Below the pieces are notes generated by a model. That model saw only the letters and a program-made list of their open reading frames with translations. It searched no databases and was not told the DNA's origin. The translations under genes and the position numbers were made by a program. Below are positions 1 through 9,793 of a DNA stretch of 64,000 nucleotides, piece after piece; within the stretch, counting starts at the first letter, position 1; each line of letters opens with the position of its first letter. Source of the DNA: Actinomycetota bacterium (GTDB lineage Bacteria > Actinomycetota > Actinomycetes > S36-B12 > FW305-bin1); the NCBI GenBank assembly GCA_004297305.1, contig SCTR01000005.1:1-64000 (forward strand), written 5' to 3'.

Positions 1-40
1 GCCGCCCGCCGGCGTGCCGGCCAGGCGACGACCGGGGCGC

Positions 41-63
41 GGCGTGCCGGCCCGCGGCACGCC
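41..63. terminator. GC-rich hairpin downstream of lepB
   Basis: A perfect 9-bp inverted repeat (41-49 pairing with 55-63, 5-nt loop) lies just beyond the lepB stop. There is no T-tract, as is common in high-GC actinobacteria. The flanking bases 1-95 contain further copies of the same GC-rich word, so it may also be part of a small repeat cluster. A terminator role is inferred from position only. Confidence 0.35.
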
Positions 64-95
64 GGCCGCGTGCCGGCGGCGCCGCGTGCGACACC

Positions 96-878
96 TCAGC
101 CGCCCGGGCCGGCGGGACGGGCCGGGGCACCCCCCGCCGAGGCGGTCAGCGCCGGCTGCTCGAAGGTGGCCGGGACTTCCAGCACCTGGGCGTTGGACCA
201 CGGCCACACCACGACGAAGGCGCGGCCCAGCACCTGGTCGACGGGCACGAACCCGCCGCCGGGATCGCCCTGGTGGGCTCGCGAATCCGACGACGCCGAT
301 CGGTGGTCGCCCATGACCCACAGTTTGCCGGCGGGCACGACGACGTCGAAGCGCTCGACGCTGGGCACGTCGCCGGGATAGAGGTACGACGACTCGTCCA
401 GCGCGACGCCGTTGACGGTGATGCGGCCCTGGGCGTCGCAACACACCACGTGGTCGCCACCGACGCCGATGACGCGCTTGATGAAGTCGCGCTCGTCCGG
501 CGGGGCGAAGCCGACCGCGCGGCCGATCTCCCGGAACAGCGCGGAGATCGGGTTCGACGGCTCCGGCACGATCACCTCGGGGGTGAAGGAGTCGGCGCCG
601 TCGAACACCACCACGTCACCGCGCTGCACCGGCCGCAGGTGGTAGATGAACTTGTTGACGAACACCCGGTCGCCGACCTGCAGGGTGTTCTCCATCGACC
701 CGGACGGGATGTAGAACGCCTGCACGACAAAGGTCTTGACCAGGAACGCCAGCCCGAAGGCGAGGACCAGCAGCAGCGGGAGTTCCAGCCAGAACGGTAA
801 CCGCCGGCGGGAATCGGTGGCATCGGTGTCGCTGTCGGCCACGGTGGCGGCGATCCCCCTGCGGTCGTGGGACGTCAC
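96..878 (-). CDS. lepB: Signal peptidase I
   Basis: Membrane-bound type I signal peptidase that removes signal peptides from exported proteins. A polar N-terminus of about 30 residues is followed by one membrane segment (about 31-52). The nucleophile motif PSGSM places the catalytic serine at about residue 61, and the general-base lysine lies in FIKRVIG at about 134. The GDHRSASSDSR box near 190-200 is the conserved final motif. The 260-residue length is normal for the family. It lies downstream of rplS on the same strand, as in many actinobacteria, after a 230-bp gap that holds a hairpin, so it may have its own promoter. The last 30 residues are Ala/Pro/Gly-rich and not conserved. Confidence 0.95.
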   Translation of the reverse strand: MTSHDRRGIAATVADSDTDATDSRRRLPFWLELPLLLVLAFGLAFLVKTFVVQAFYIPSGSMENTLQVGDRVFVNKFIYHLRPVQRGDVVVFDGADSFTPEVIVPEPSNPISALFREIGRAVGFAPPDERDFIKRVIGVGGDHVVCCDAQGRITVNGVALDESSYLYPGDVPSVERFDVVVPAGKLWVMGDHRSASSDSRAHQGDPGGGFVPVDQVLGRAFVVVWPWSNAQVLEVPATFEQPALTASAGGAPARPAGPGG

Positions 879-1005
879 CGGCGTGGGACGGTCGTCCGGC
901 GTGGTCGTGGGTCCATCGTGCTGTCAGCCATGGCCAGCGCAGCCTAGCCCGCCACGGTCGTGTTGCCGGCGAGACGCACGAGCATCCTGGGGAACGAGCG
1001 ACCGT

Positions 1006-1026
1006 CGTACGGCGTTCCGCCGTACG
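1006..1026. terminator. Hairpin downstream of rplS
   Basis: A perfect 9-bp inverted repeat (1006-1014 with 1018-1026) with a 3-nt loop lies about 80 bp past the rplS stop and before lepB. It is the best candidate for the end of the trmD/rplS transcript. No T-run follows. Confidence 0.4.
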
Positions 1027-1045
1027 CCTCGAGCCGCCGGCAGAG

Positions 1046-1090
1046 CCGTCGACGCCCGAACCGTCGAGGGCCGAACCGTCGACGGCCGAG
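1046..1090. repeat. 15-bp tandem repeat, 3 copies
   Basis: Three near-identical 15-bp units (1046-1060, 1061-1075, 1076-1090), differing at one to three positions, lie in the rplS-lepB intergenic region. Each contains the word CCGTCGA. No function is visible. Confidence 0.7.
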
Positions 1091-1107
1091 CCGCTGCCGC
1101 GCTGCGG

Positions 1108-1449
1108 CTACCGCTTCTCCTTGATCTTCGCGGCCTTGCCCCGCAGGTCGCGCAGGTAGTACAGCTTCGCGCGCCGCACGTCGCCGCGGGTGACCAGCTC
1201 GATCTTCTCGATGATCGGGGTGTGCAGCGGGAAGGTCCGCTCGACGCCGACGTTGAACGAGACCTTGCGGACGGTGAACGTCTCGCGGACGCCGCCGCCC
1301 TGGCGGCGGATCACGACGCCCTGGAACACCTGGATACGGGACCGGCTGCCCTCGACGACCTTCACGTGGACCTTGACGGTGTCACCGGGCCGGAAGGACG
1401 GCAGGTCGGCGCGCAGCGAGGCGGCGTCGACGGAGTCGAGCGTGTGCAT
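1108..1449 (-). CDS. rplS: 50S ribosomal protein L19
   Basis: L19 contributes to the interface between ribosomal subunits. The 113-residue protein carries the conserved FRPGDTV start, the [11 protein letters not shown] segment and the [15 protein letters not shown]-terminal signature. It is the last ribosomal gene of the rpsP-khpA-rimM-trmD-rplS cluster. A gap of about 175 bp separates it from trmD, so it may be read from the upstream promoter or from its own. Confidence 0.97.
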   Translation of the reverse strand: MHTLDSVDAASLRADLPSFRPGDTVKVHVKVVEGSRSRIQVFQGVVIRRQGGGVRETFTVRKVSFNVGVERTFPLHTPIIEKIELVTRGDVRRAKLYYLRDLRGKAAKIKEKR

Positions 1450-1623
1450 GAGAACTCCCGACGGACGCCACTGGTCGGCCGTGATCGATGGTGCACGAAT
1501 CCCGGTGGTCGGCCAGCGGCCGCCCGGCGGCGCCGCGACAACCCGTCGACCCCCCGGTGGCAGGGCCGCCCGGCACGAGCGCCGCGACAGTGTGCCACAG
1601 CGGCCGCTGTCGGCGAAAACCTG

Positions 1624-2340
1624 CTAGGGCCCGTCCGGCTCGGACGCCTCGCCCTGCCGGGCCGCGGTCCGGGCCTGTGCCTGCGCCTGCCGCCACGCCG
1701 CGATCCGGCCGTGGTGCCCGGAGACCAGCACGTCAGGCACCGTGAGCCCCCGCCACGACGGCGGCTTGGTGTACACCGGGCCCTCCAGCAGCCCGGCCAT
1801 CGGTCCGGGGGCGAAGGAGTCGTCGACGGCGCTGGCCGCGTTGCCGAGCACCCCGGGCAGCAGCCGTACGGCGGCTTCGACCACCGCGAGCGCGGCGACC
1901 TCGCCGCCGGCCAGCACGTAGTCGCCCAACGAGACCAGGTCGACCCGCAGCCTGTCGGCGTAGTGGTCGACGACCCGCTGGTCGATGCCTTCGTAGCGGC
2001 CGCACGCGACGATCAGCCACGGCAGCTCGGCGTACTGCGTGGCGCGAGGCTGGTCGAACCGCCGACCGGTCGGGGTGGGGACGACCAGGACCGGCGTGAC
2101 TTTCGGCGGGCCGCTTCGCAGCACGTGATCGAGGGCCTCACCCCACGGTTCGGGCCGCATCACCATCCCGGGCCCGCCGCCGTACGGGGTGTCGTCGACG
2201 GTGCGGTGCCGGTCGTGGGCGAAGTCGCGCAGGTCGTGTACGGCGACCTCGACGAGGCCGGCCGCCCGGGCCTTGCCGACCAGCGACAACTCCAACGGCC
2301 GCAGGTACTCCGGGAAGATCGTGACGATGTCGACGCGCAC
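1624..2340 (-). CDS. trmD: tRNA (guanine-N1)-methyltransferase TrmD
   Basis: TrmD methylates G37 of tRNAs carrying G36 and so prevents +1 frameshifting. It is a SPOUT enzyme that uses S-adenosylmethionine. The 238-residue protein begins with the canonical [12 protein letters not shown] and has YGGGPGM near residue 54, [11 protein letters not shown] near 113-123 and the SAM-knot segment [11 protein letters not shown] near 136-146. The start ATG is one base past the rimM stop region, so rimM and trmD are adjacent and probably translationally coupled. Confidence 0.97.
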   Translation of the reverse strand: MRVDIVTIFPEYLRPLELSLVGKARAAGLVEVAVHDLRDFAHDRHRTVDDTPYGGGPGMVMRPEPWGEALDHVLRSGPPKVTPVLVVPTPTGRRFDQPRATQYAELPWLIVACGRYEGIDQRVVDHYADRLRVDLVSLGDYVLAGGEVAALAVVEAAVRLLPGVLGNAASAVDDSFAPGPMAGLLEGPVYTKPPSWRGLTVPDVLVSGHHGRIAAWRQAQAQARTAARQGEASEPDGP

Positions 2341-2341
2341 G

Positions 2342-2860
2342 TCAGCTCTCGCCGGTCTCGAGCAGCCCGGGCGGGGCGTCGACGGTCACCGTGGCCGCGG
2401 CCAGATCCACCACGGGGACCAGCGCCGTCACGAACGGGATGAGCACCTCGCCGCCGCTGTCGCGGTCGACGGCGAGCAGGTCCTGGCCCGGCAGGTGCAC
2501 CACGGCGGCGACGGTGCCCAGCGGGTCGCCGCTGGCCGTCACCGCGCGGAGCCCGACGAGCTGGTGGTCGTAGTACTCCTCCGGATCGGCCGGACGTTCG
2601 GTCGCCTCGACCTCGACTTCGAGCAGCGTGTCCCGCAACGCCTCCGCCGCGCCTCGCGAGCTCACGCCGTCCAGCGTCAGCAGCAGCCGTCCGCTGTGCC
2701 ACCGCGCCCCGCCCACCGTCAGCGGGCCACGCTCGGGCGGATCGGCGTACAGCACAGCTCCCGCGGTGAACCGCCGATCCGGCTCATCGGTCCGCACCTC
2801 GACCGTGACCTCGCCGCCGACCCCATGGGGCCGGCCGATCCGGCCGACGACACGCCGCAC
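2342..2860 (-). CDS. rimM: 16S rRNA processing protein RimM
   Basis: RimM binds ribosomal protein S19 and assists maturation of the 30S head. The 172-residue protein starts with the family signature [14 protein letters not shown] and carries a C-terminal PRC-barrel domain with LPFV-like text ([11 protein letters not shown]). The start is GTG at 2858-2860, which gives the canonical N-terminus. It sits ten bases after khpA and one base before trmD in a tight operon. Confidence 0.95.
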   Translation of the reverse strand: MRRVVGRIGRPHGVGGEVTVEVRTDEPDRRFTAGAVLYADPPERGPLTVGGARWHSGRLLLTLDGVSSRGAAEALRDTLLEVEVEATERPADPEEYYDHQLVGLRAVTASGDPLGTVAAVVHLPGQDLLAVDRDSGGEVLIPFVTALVPVVDLAAATVTVDAPPGLLETGES

Positions 2861-2870
2861 GAGTGCCGGC

Positions 2871-3110
2871 TCAGCGCTCGCTGGAGTCGTAGAAGTCGAC
2901 CCGCAGGCCCCGGCCGCCCGGCAGCGCGCCGATCACGGAACGCAGCGCGCCCGCGGTCCGGCCGGCCTTGCCGATGACGCGGCCCATGTCCTGCGGGTGC
3001 ACCCGGACCTCCAGGGATCGGCCACGCCGCTGGTTGCGGTCGCGGACCCGGACGTCGTCGGGATGGTCGACGATCCCCTTGACCAGGTGTTCGAGCGCTT
3101 CCTCGATCAC
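2871..3110 (-). CDS. khpA: KH-domain RNA-binding protein KhpA
   Basis: Small single-KH RNA-binding protein. In Gram-positive bacteria KhpA pairs with KhpB and affects cell elongation and sRNA/mRNA binding. The 79-residue product begins MIEEALEHLVKGIV and contains the KH core GRVIGKAGRTAGALR. I chose GTG at 3108-3110 because it lies one base past the rpsP stop and gives exactly the family length; the longer frame upstream runs inside rpsP and is Arg/Pro-rich. Its position between rpsP and rimM is the classic one. Confidence 0.93.
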   Translation of the reverse strand: MIEEALEHLVKGIVDHPDDVRVRDRNQRRGRSLEVRVHPQDMGRVIGKAGRTAGALRSVIGALPGGRGLRVDFYDSSER

Positions 3111-3111
3111 C

Positions 3112-3663
3112 TCAGGCCTCGGACGTGGCGGTCTGCGCTGCTGCGTCGGCGCCCTGACCCGCGTCCGCCGCGGCAGTCGCGTCGCCGGTGGCCTGCGTCG
3201 CGGCCGGGGCGGACTCAACCGCGGGCTCAACCGGCGCGGACTCGGCCGCCGACGTGTCGTCCTTCGCCGCGGCCTCCTTGGCCGGTGCGGTGCGCTTCGT
3301 AGTGGGAGCGGGGGCCTCCGACGCCGCTGCCGCGGCCGCGGCAGCGAACACCTCGCGCCGGTCGGTGCGGGGCGCCGCGACGCGCAGCGTGCCCTCCGCG
3401 CCGGGCAGGCCCTTGAAGCGCTGCCAGTCGCCGGTCACCTTGAGCAGGGCGAGCACCGGCTCGGTCGGCTGAGCGCCGACCGACAGCCAGTACTGCACCC
3501 GGGCGGAGTCGATCGAGATGAGGCTCGGCTCTTCCTTCGGGTGGTAGAGGCCGATCTCCTCGATCGCCCGGCCGTCCCGCTTGGTGCGGGAGTCCGCCAC
3601 GACGACGCGGTACTGCGGGTTGCGCACCTTGCCGAGGCGCTTGAGCTTGATCTTGACAGACAC
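3112..3663 (-). CDS. rpsP: 30S ribosomal protein S16 with long Ala-rich tail
   Basis: The first 80 residues are a standard S16 ([19 protein letters not shown], then a GLYHPKEEP loop and [13 protein letters not shown]). The protein then continues for about 100 residues of low-complexity Ala/Glu/Thr/Pro sequence, giving 183 residues against roughly 80-160 usual in the family. Actinobacterial S16 often has an extended acidic-Ala tail, but this one is on the long side. It is the first gene of the rpsP-khpA-rimM-trmD-rplS run. The 190 bp upstream of it, to ffh, is where a promoter is expected. Confidence 0.95.
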   Translation of the reverse strand: MSVKIKLKRLGKVRNPQYRVVVADSRTKRDGRAIEEIGLYHPKEEPSLISIDSARVQYWLSVGAQPTEPVLALLKVTGDWQRFKGLPGAEGTLRVAAPRTDRREVFAAAAAAAASEAPAPTTKRTAPAKEAAAKDDTSAAESAPVEPAVESAPAATQATGDATAAADAGQGADAAAQTATSEA

Positions 3664-3856
3664 GGGTGGGACGTCTCCTGACGAGTGGGGGTGGGCCTGG
3701 CGCGAACGCGTGGGGGTGCGGTGCGCGGCGACCCGAGAGGACTCGGCGAGGACGGGTAGAGGGCCGTCGTACGCCGGATCGACCGACGCATTGTGCCAGA
3801 CGAGCCGGGTCGATCGACACGCCGAGCCCGGCGGGCCGCGGCGGCGCGGCCGACTG

Positions 3857-5470
3857 TCAGCCCGCCCCCCCGCCCTTGCCGAGCAGGTCTCGCAACGCCG
3901 GCGGCAGCGATACCTGCTCGCCCGCGCCGCCGCCGTTGGCCGGATCGAAGGCCGCCGGATCGAAGCTCGCCGGATCGAAGCCCGCCGGGTCGAACGCGGC
4001 TGCTCCCGAGCCCAGCGACGCGGGGGCGGTCCGCTCCTGCTCGGCCCGCCGGGCCGGGTTGCCGCTGCGGCCCTTCTTGGGTTTGACCGGCCGAGTCGCT
4101 CGCCCCTTGCTCTTCTTCCCGCCCATCCCGGGGAGCCCCGGCATCCCGGGCATTCCCGGCATGCCTCCCCCGGCGCGCATCTGCCGCATCATCTTCTGCG
4201 CCTCGCCGAACCGCTCGACGAGCCGGTTCAGGTCGCTCACCTCGGTCCCCGAGCCCCGCGCGATCCGTTGCCGCCGAGACGCATTCAGCAGTTTGGGGTC
4301 GGCGCGTTCGGCCGGCGTCATGGACTGGATGATCGCCGCGACGCGGTCCATCTCGCGCTCGTCCAGCGAGTCCAGCTGCTGCCGCATCTCGCCCATCCCC
4401 GGCAGCATCCCGAGCAGTTTGGTCAGCGATCCCATCTTCTTGACCGCCTGCATCTGGCCGAGGAAGTCCTCGAGGGTGAAGTCGTCACCCCGGGCCACCT
4501 TGGCCGCCATCTGCTCGGCCTGCTCGGCGTCGAACGCGCGTTCCGCCTGCTCGATCAGCGACAGCACGTCGCCCATGTCGAGGATGCGGGACGCCATCCG
4601 GTCGGGGTGGAAGACCTCGAACTCGTCGAGCTTCTCCCCGGTCGAGGCGTACATCACCGGCCGGCCCGTCACGCTGACGATCGACAGTGCGGCACCGCCG
4701 CGGGCGTCGCCGTCGAGCTTGGTCAGCACCACCCCGTCGAAGCCGACCTGCTCGCCGAAGGCCTGCGCGGTGACCACGGCGTCCTGGCCGACCATCGCGT
4801 CGACGACGAGCAGCACCTCGTCGGGCACGACGGCGTCGCGCACCCGCCGCAGCTGGTCCATGAGGTCGGCGTCGATGGCCAACCGGCCGGCGGTGTCGAC
4901 CAGTACGACGTCGTACTGCTTGGCCCGCGCCTGCGCGACGCCGTCGCCGGCAACCCGCACCGGATCGCCCACGCCGTTGCCCGGTTCGGGGGCGAACACC
5001 GGCACCCCGGCCCGCTCGCCGACCACCCGCAGCTGGTCGACGGCGTTCGGCCGCTGCAGGTCGGCGGCCACCAGCAGCGGGGTATGGCCCTGCTGCCGCA
5101 GGTGCGCGGCCAGCTTGCCGGCCAGTGTGGTCTTGCCGGCACCTTGCAGGCCGGCCAGCAGGACGACCGTCGGGGGTGTCTTCGCCAGCCGCAGCCGCCG
5201 GGTCTGGCCGCCGAGAACGGCGACGAGTTCCTCGTGGACGATCTTGACGACCTGCTGCGCGGGGTTCAGCGCCGCCGACACCTCGCTGGACAGCGCGCGC
5301 TCGCGGATGGTCGCGCAGAAGGTGCGCACGACCGGCAGGGCGACGTCGGCCTCCAGCAGCGCGACCCGGATCTCGCGGACGGTGGCGTCGACGTCGGCCT
5401 CGGACAGCCGCCCTCGACCGCGCAGACCCTTGAAGGTCGCGGCGAGACGGTCGGACAGGGTGGCGAACAC
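3857..5470 (-). CDS. ffh: Signal recognition particle protein Ffh (SRP54)
   Basis: GTPase that binds signal sequences with 4.5S RNA and docks on FtsY to deliver ribosomes to the membrane. Domains in order: N helical bundle (1-95), G domain with GLQGAGKT at 107-114, DTAGR near 192 and TKLDG near 250, then the Met-rich M domain (about 295-440) with MLPGMGEM and RIARGSG. A tail of about 80 residues follows, rich in GMPG and Lys/Arg, with a short FDPA repeat near the C-terminus. The 537-residue length is slightly long because of the tail. FtsY is about 4.3 kb upstream on the same strand. Confidence 0.96.
   Translation of the reverse strand: MFATLSDRLAATFKGLRGRGRLSEADVDATVREIRVALLEADVALPVVRTFCATIRERALSSEVSAALNPAQQVVKIVHEELVAVLGGQTRRLRLAKTPPTVVLLAGLQGAGKTTLAGKLAAHLRQQGHTPLLVAADLQRPNAVDQLRVVGERAGVPVFAPEPGNGVGDPVRVAGDGVAQARAKQYDVVLVDTAGRLAIDADLMDQLRRVRDAVVPDEVLLVVDAMVGQDAVVTAQAFGEQVGFDGVVLTKLDGDARGGAALSIVSVTGRPVMYASTGEKLDEFEVFHPDRMASRILDMGDVLSLIEQAERAFDAEQAEQMAAKVARGDDFTLEDFLGQMQAVKKMGSLTKLLGMLPGMGEMRQQLDSLDEREMDRVAAIIQSMTPAERADPKLLNASRRQRIARGSGTEVSDLNRLVERFGEAQKMMRQMRAGGGMPGMPGMPGLPGMGGKKSKGRATRPVKPKKGRSGNPARRAEQERTAPASLGSGAAAFDPAGFDPASFDPAAFDPANGGGAGEQVSLPPALRDLLGKGGGAG
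3939..3998. repeat. 15-bp tandem repeat x4 in the ffh 3' end
   Basis: Four 15-bp units (3939-3953, 3954-3968, 3969-3983, 3984-3998) encode the repeated pentapeptide FDPAx in the non-conserved Ffh tail. The period is a multiple of three, so copy-number change would keep the frame. Confidence 0.8.
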
Positions 5471-5512
5471 GGTGCAGCGGCCCCTCGGTCAGGCTCGGGT
5501 GGTCCGGTCAGC

Positions 5513-7876
5513 CTAGACGGGCAGTGCGTCGAGCACGGTCAGCCGGACAGCGGCGGCGTGCTCGTCGGTCAGCGGTTCGCCGTCGGGGCCGACCAGGTAG
5601 AAGACGTCCACGACGTCCGCGCCCAGCGTCGCCACGCGGGCCGCGACGATGTCGACCCCGGCGGTGCCGATCGCCCGGCCGACCCGGTGCAGCAGCGCCG
5701 GTACGTCGTGCGCCCGGACCTCGATCACCGTGGCCCGCTCGGAGGCGCCCGGTACCACGTCGACGCGCGGCGGCGGCGGCGCGGGGCGGCTGATCGTGGC
5801 GTACGCCTCCGCCCGGCGCTGCAGCCGTTCATCGAGGTCGAGGCCCCCGTCCAGCGCCCGCCGGACGTCTTCGCCGAGCAGCGCGGCATCCGGCGGGGCG
5901 CCGTACCTGGGCTGCACCCACCAGACCTGCACCGCACGCGATCCGACCGACTCGGTGTGCGCCGCGCGGACGTCCAGCTGGTGCACCGCCAGCACTCCGG
6001 CGACGGTGCCCAGCAGGCCGCGTCGGTCCGGCGCGGCGACGGTCACCGTCGTCGCCCGGTCGCCGGGCTCGACCAGCACCTGGACACCGGGCGCCTCGGC
6101 CAGCGCCAGCCGGGCCGGCGTCATCGGCGATCCGGCCTCGGCCGGCCGGCCGGCGAGCACCGCGTGGGTCCGGCGTACCAGATCGTCCACGAGCGCCTGC
6201 TTCCACTCGCTCCACGCCGCCGGTCCGGTCGCCGCGGCGTCGGACTCGCTCAGCGCGTGCAGCAGGTCGAGCACCTGTGCGGAGCCAACTGCGTCGGCCA
6301 CCGCGGCGACGGTCGCCGGATCGTCCAGGTCGCGACGGGTCGCGGTGTCCGGCAGCAGCAGGTGGTGGGCGGTCAGCGCGACCAGCACCGCGGAGTCGTC
6401 GTCGTCGTACCCGAGGTGGGGTCCGAGCTTGCCGACCAGGTCGATACCGACCTCGGTGTGATCGCCCGGCCGCCCTTTCCCGATGTCGTGCAACAGACTT
6501 CCGACGACGAGCAGGTCCGGCCGCGAGACCCGGCGGGTCCGCGTCCCGGCCTCCACGGCGGTCTCCACGAGGTGGCGGTCGACGGTGAAGCGATGGACCG
6601 GGTTGTGCTGCGGGGCGGACCGCACGACGTCCCACTCCGGCAGCAACGCGGTGATGATGCCGGCCTGGTCGAGGGCCTCCCAGACGTTGATCGCCGGCCG
6701 CCCGGCACCGAGCAGGGACACCAGCGCATCGCGGGCCTCGGCCGGCCACGGCACGGGCATGGCAGCGCCCTGCGCGGCGAGCCGGTCCACGGTATGCGGC
6801 GCCAACCGCAGGCCTGCCTGCGCGGCGGCCGCCGCGGCCCGCAGCGCCAGCACCGGGTCACGATCCGGCCGGGCATCCGCGGACAGCACCACCTCGCCGT
6901 CGTGCACTACGACGCCCTCGGCCAGCGGCACCCGGTCCGCCTGGCGCCCGCGGCCCCGCCGCCACGGCACCCGTGACGCCGGACGGGCCAACCGGCCCAC
7001 CCGGTGCCAGGTCAGGTCGCTGGCGTAGACGATCGCCCGCCCGGCCTGCGACACCGCCCGCAGCAGCGTGTCGGCGTCGGCGAAGCCGAGCGCAGCAGCG
7101 ACGCCAGCCTGTTCCTGCAGCAGGAGCCGGTCCAGCGCGCGGCCGGACGAGCGATGCAACTCGTCGCGGACGTCCAGCAACAGCTGATGGGCCGCCGGGA
7201 TCGCGGCCCGGGGGGGATCGGTGACCCAGGACGCGGCGACCGCGCGCAGGATGCCGACGTCGCGCAGGCCGCCGAAGGACTCCTTGAGGTCCGGCTCGAG
7301 CAGGTGGGCCAGCTCGCCGTGACGGTCGATCCGCTCGTCGACCCCGCGCCGCAACGTCGCGAGCCGGCTGAACGCCATGCTGCGCCAGTCCGCCAGCACC
7401 GTCGCCTTGACCTGATCGGCCAGCGCCTGGTCGCCGGCCACCAGCCGGGCGTCGAGGATGCCCTGCAGCACCCGGGTGTCCTGGGCGGCCAGCCGACGGG
7501 CTTCGGCCGGGGTACGAACGCTGTGGTCCAGCGCGATCCTGCCGTCCCAGATCGGATACCAGATCCGGTCCGCCAGAGCCGCTATCGAGTCCTCGCCCCG
7601 GTGCAGCAGCAGCAGGTCGAGGTCGCTACCCGGTGCCAGTTCGCCCCGGCCGTAGCCACCGACGGCGACCAGGGCCAGGCGGGCCGGGTCGGCGCCGGCC
7701 AGGTCGAACAGTCGCGAGACCCAGGCGTCGGTCGCGTCGGTGAGGTCGCGACGACGCCCCGGGCCGGATGGCCCGGGGCGTCCGAGGATCTCGAGTCGGG
7801 CGGCGGTGTAGGCCGCCGTCGCCGTCACGGCGTCGGCGGCCTGCACCGTGGGCGACGACCTGTCGTCGGCCCGCAT
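5513..7876 (-). CDS. glnD: PII nucleotidylyltransferase GlnD
   Basis: Bifunctional sensor enzyme that modifies and demodifies PII according to nitrogen status. In characterised actinobacteria the modification is adenylylation rather than uridylylation; that part is family knowledge. The 787-residue protein has an N-terminal nucleotidyltransferase motif (GGYGRGEL at 73-80, DLDLL at 85-89), a central HD domain (LLHDIGKGRPGDHTEVG) and two C-terminal ACT domains, the first near VTVAAPDRRGLLGTVAG and the second near VIEVRAHDVPALLHRVG. It lies 28 bp after glnB in an amt-glnB-glnD operon. Confidence 0.95.
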   Translation of the reverse strand: MRADDRSSPTVQAADAVTATAAYTAARLEILGRPGPSGPGRRRDLTDATDAWVSRLFDLAGADPARLALVAVGGYGRGELAPGSDLDLLLLHRGEDSIAALADRIWYPIWDGRIALDHSVRTPAEARRLAAQDTRVLQGILDARLVAGDQALADQVKATVLADWRSMAFSRLATLRRGVDERIDRHGELAHLLEPDLKESFGGLRDVGILRAVAASWVTDPPRAAIPAAHQLLLDVRDELHRSSGRALDRLLLQEQAGVAAALGFADADTLLRAVSQAGRAIVYASDLTWHRVGRLARPASRVPWRRGRGRQADRVPLAEGVVVHDGEVVLSADARPDRDPVLALRAAAAAAQAGLRLAPHTVDRLAAQGAAMPVPWPAEARDALVSLLGAGRPAINVWEALDQAGIITALLPEWDVVRSAPQHNPVHRFTVDRHLVETAVEAGTRTRRVSRPDLLVVGSLLHDIGKGRPGDHTEVGIDLVGKLGPHLGYDDDDSAVLVALTAHHLLLPDTATRRDLDDPATVAAVADAVGSAQVLDLLHALSESDAAATGPAAWSEWKQALVDDLVRRTHAVLAGRPAEAGSPMTPARLALAEAPGVQVLVEPGDRATTVTVAAPDRRGLLGTVAGVLAVHQLDVRAAHTESVGSRAVQVWWVQPRYGAPPDAALLGEDVRRALDGGLDLDERLQRRAEAYATISRPAPPPPRVDVVPGASERATVIEVRAHDVPALLHRVGRAIGTAGVDIVAARVATLGADVVDVFYLVGPDGEPLTDEHAAAVRLTVLDALPV

Positions 7877-7904
7877 CGAGTTCCTCCTGTCGGAAACCGT
7901 GCTC

Positions 7905-8246
<342 letters not shown>

Positions 8247-9572
8247 CTACACCTCCACGCTCTCTCGGTGACCGATGGTCCCACCGGTGACACCGGTGAA
8301 GTCGTACGCGCCCTCCGCGTGCTCCACCAGGTCGATGCCGTTGACCTCGTCCTCCTCGGACACCCGGAAGCCGAGCGTCTTGTGCAGGATGAAGCCGATG
8401 ATCAAGGTGGCGATGAACGAGTACGCCAGGACCGAGATGACACCGATGAACTGGTGGTAGAGCAGCTCCCAGCCACCGCCCTCGCCGCCGCCGTAGAAGA
8501 CGCCGTCAAAGCCCAAGGAGTTGACCTGCGTCGTGGCGAAAAAGCCGATGAACAGGCTGCCGATGATGCCGCCGACCAAGTGAACGCCAACGACATCGAG
8601 GGAGTCGTCGTATCCGATCTTGTACTTCAGGCTCACGGCGAGCGCGCAGATCGCGCCGGCCAGAACACCGAGGACCACCGCCGCCCACGGGGCGACGAAG
8701 GCGCAGGCCGGCGTGATCGCGACCAAGCCGGCGACGGCGCCGGACGCGGCGCCCAGGCTCGTCGGATGCCCATCGCGGATCTTTTCCACGAGCAACCAGC
8801 CCATGACTGCCGCTGCCGTACAGACCTGCGTGTTGAGCAGGGCAACGGCAGCTGTGTCCGTGGCACCGAGCGCTGAGCCGGCGTTGAAGCCGAACCAGCC
8901 GAACCACAGCAAGCCAGAACCCAGCAGTACGAGCGTCAGGTTGTGCGGCTTCATCGGGGTACGCGGCCAGCCCACACGACGACCGAGAACGATCGCCAAC
9001 GCGAGGCCGGCAGCACCGGCGTTGATGTGGACCGCTGTGCCGCCGGCGAAGTCGAGGACGCCGAGATCGGCCAACCAACCCTTGCCGGTGGGGTCCCCGT
9101 CGTCGACCACCGTGCCGAAGTCGAACACCCAGTGAGCCACTGGGAAGTAGACGATCGACACCCACAGGGCCACGAAGATGCCCCAGGTCAGGAACTTCGC
9201 ACGGTCGGCGATCGCTCCGGAGATCAACGCCGGAGTGATGATCGCGAACATGAGCTGGAAAGCGGCGAACGCCAGCTCCGGGATGGGGTACTGGCCGCCG
9301 TTGTTCACGAACTGGCCGGACGCGGCTCCCAGATGTGACAGCTCGAAGGCGCCGTAGAACTTGCTACCCGAGTCCCCGAAGGCGAGCGAGTACCCGTAGA
9401 TCACCCACAGCACGCTGACGATGCCGATCGTGACGAACGACATCATCATCATGTTGAGGACGCTCTTCGAGCGGGTCATGCCGCCGTAGAAGAACGCGAG
9501 TCCAGGCGTCATTAGCAGCACCAGCGCGGCGCTTGCCAGAACCCAGGCTGTGTCGCCCGAGTTGAGTTCCAT
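8247..9572 (-). CDS. amt: Ammonium transporter Amt
   Basis: Amt/Mep/Rh family channel for ammonium with about 11 membrane segments, 441 residues from the chosen start. Visible family features are MTPGLAFFYGGMTRSKSVLNMMM near the N-terminus, the conserved DFAGGTAVHINAG segment and the pore histidines further on. I chose ATG at 9570-9572, preceded by a strong GGAGGAGGG ribosome site, over an in-frame start 30 bases upstream. It heads the amt-glnB-glnD operon, and possible GlnR-type sites lie about 105-150 bp upstream. Confidence 0.95.
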   Translation of the reverse strand: MELNSGDTAWVLASAALVLLMTPGLAFFYGGMTRSKSVLNMMMMSFVTIGIVSVLWVIYGYSLAFGDSGSKFYGAFELSHLGAASGQFVNNGGQYPIPELAFAAFQLMFAIITPALISGAIADRAKFLTWGIFVALWVSIVYFPVAHWVFDFGTVVDDGDPTGKGWLADLGVLDFAGGTAVHINAGAAGLALAIVLGRRVGWPRTPMKPHNLTLVLLGSGLLWFGWFGFNAGSALGATDTAAVALLNTQVCTAAAVMGWLLVEKIRDGHPTSLGAASGAVAGLVAITPACAFVAPWAAVVLGVLAGAICALAVSLKYKIGYDDSLDVVGVHLVGGIIGSLFIGFFATTQVNSLGFDGVFYGGGEGGGWELLYHQFIGVISVLAYSFIATLIIGFILHKTLGFRVSEEDEVNGIDLVEHAEGAYDFTGVTGGTIGHRESVEV

Positions 9573-9620
9573 CCGACCCTCCTCCACCGGGAGTGCACAC
9601 ACTTGCGGGGGTCGTCGTTG

Positions 9621-9643
9621 ACCCTCTGTTGGGCACAGAGGGT
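9621..9643. terminator. Perfect inverted repeat between ftsY and amt
   Basis: A 9-bp perfect inverted repeat (9621-9629 with 9635-9643, loop TGGGC) lies 49 bp upstream of the amt start and about 150 bp past the ftsY stop. It could terminate ftsY or act in the amt leader; the sequence does not decide between these. Confidence 0.35.
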
Positions 9644-9675
9644 GGAGCGGACGTGTTGCCGGCGAGTCCGCCTCG

Positions 9676-9722
9676 TGTTACGGGAGTGTGACGATCGGGT
9701 CGGCTGCGTTACGTCCGGATGA
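9676..9722. promoter_or_regulatory. Possible GlnR-type nitrogen boxes upstream of amt
   Basis: GTTAC at 9676-9680, a 6-bp spacer and GTGAC at 9687-9691, then GTTAC at 9707-9711, a 6-bp spacer and ATGAA at 9718-9722, resemble the actinobacterial GlnR pattern gTnAC-n6-GaAAc. The second half-sites are imperfect. The position upstream of an ammonium transporter fits known GlnR targets, but the call rests on pattern and context only. Confidence 0.3.
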
Positions 9723-9793
9723 ACGCCGCTGCTGCGTGACGGTGAGATCCGGCGGACGCCGTACCTCAGTCGGCGATCACTGGCCGACGATCG

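Noticed and set aside
3581-6976. A 1131-codon open frame on the plus strand
   Set aside because: It is antisense to ffh and glnD, is Arg/His/Pro-rich as expected of a shadow frame in high-GC DNA, and shows no domain.
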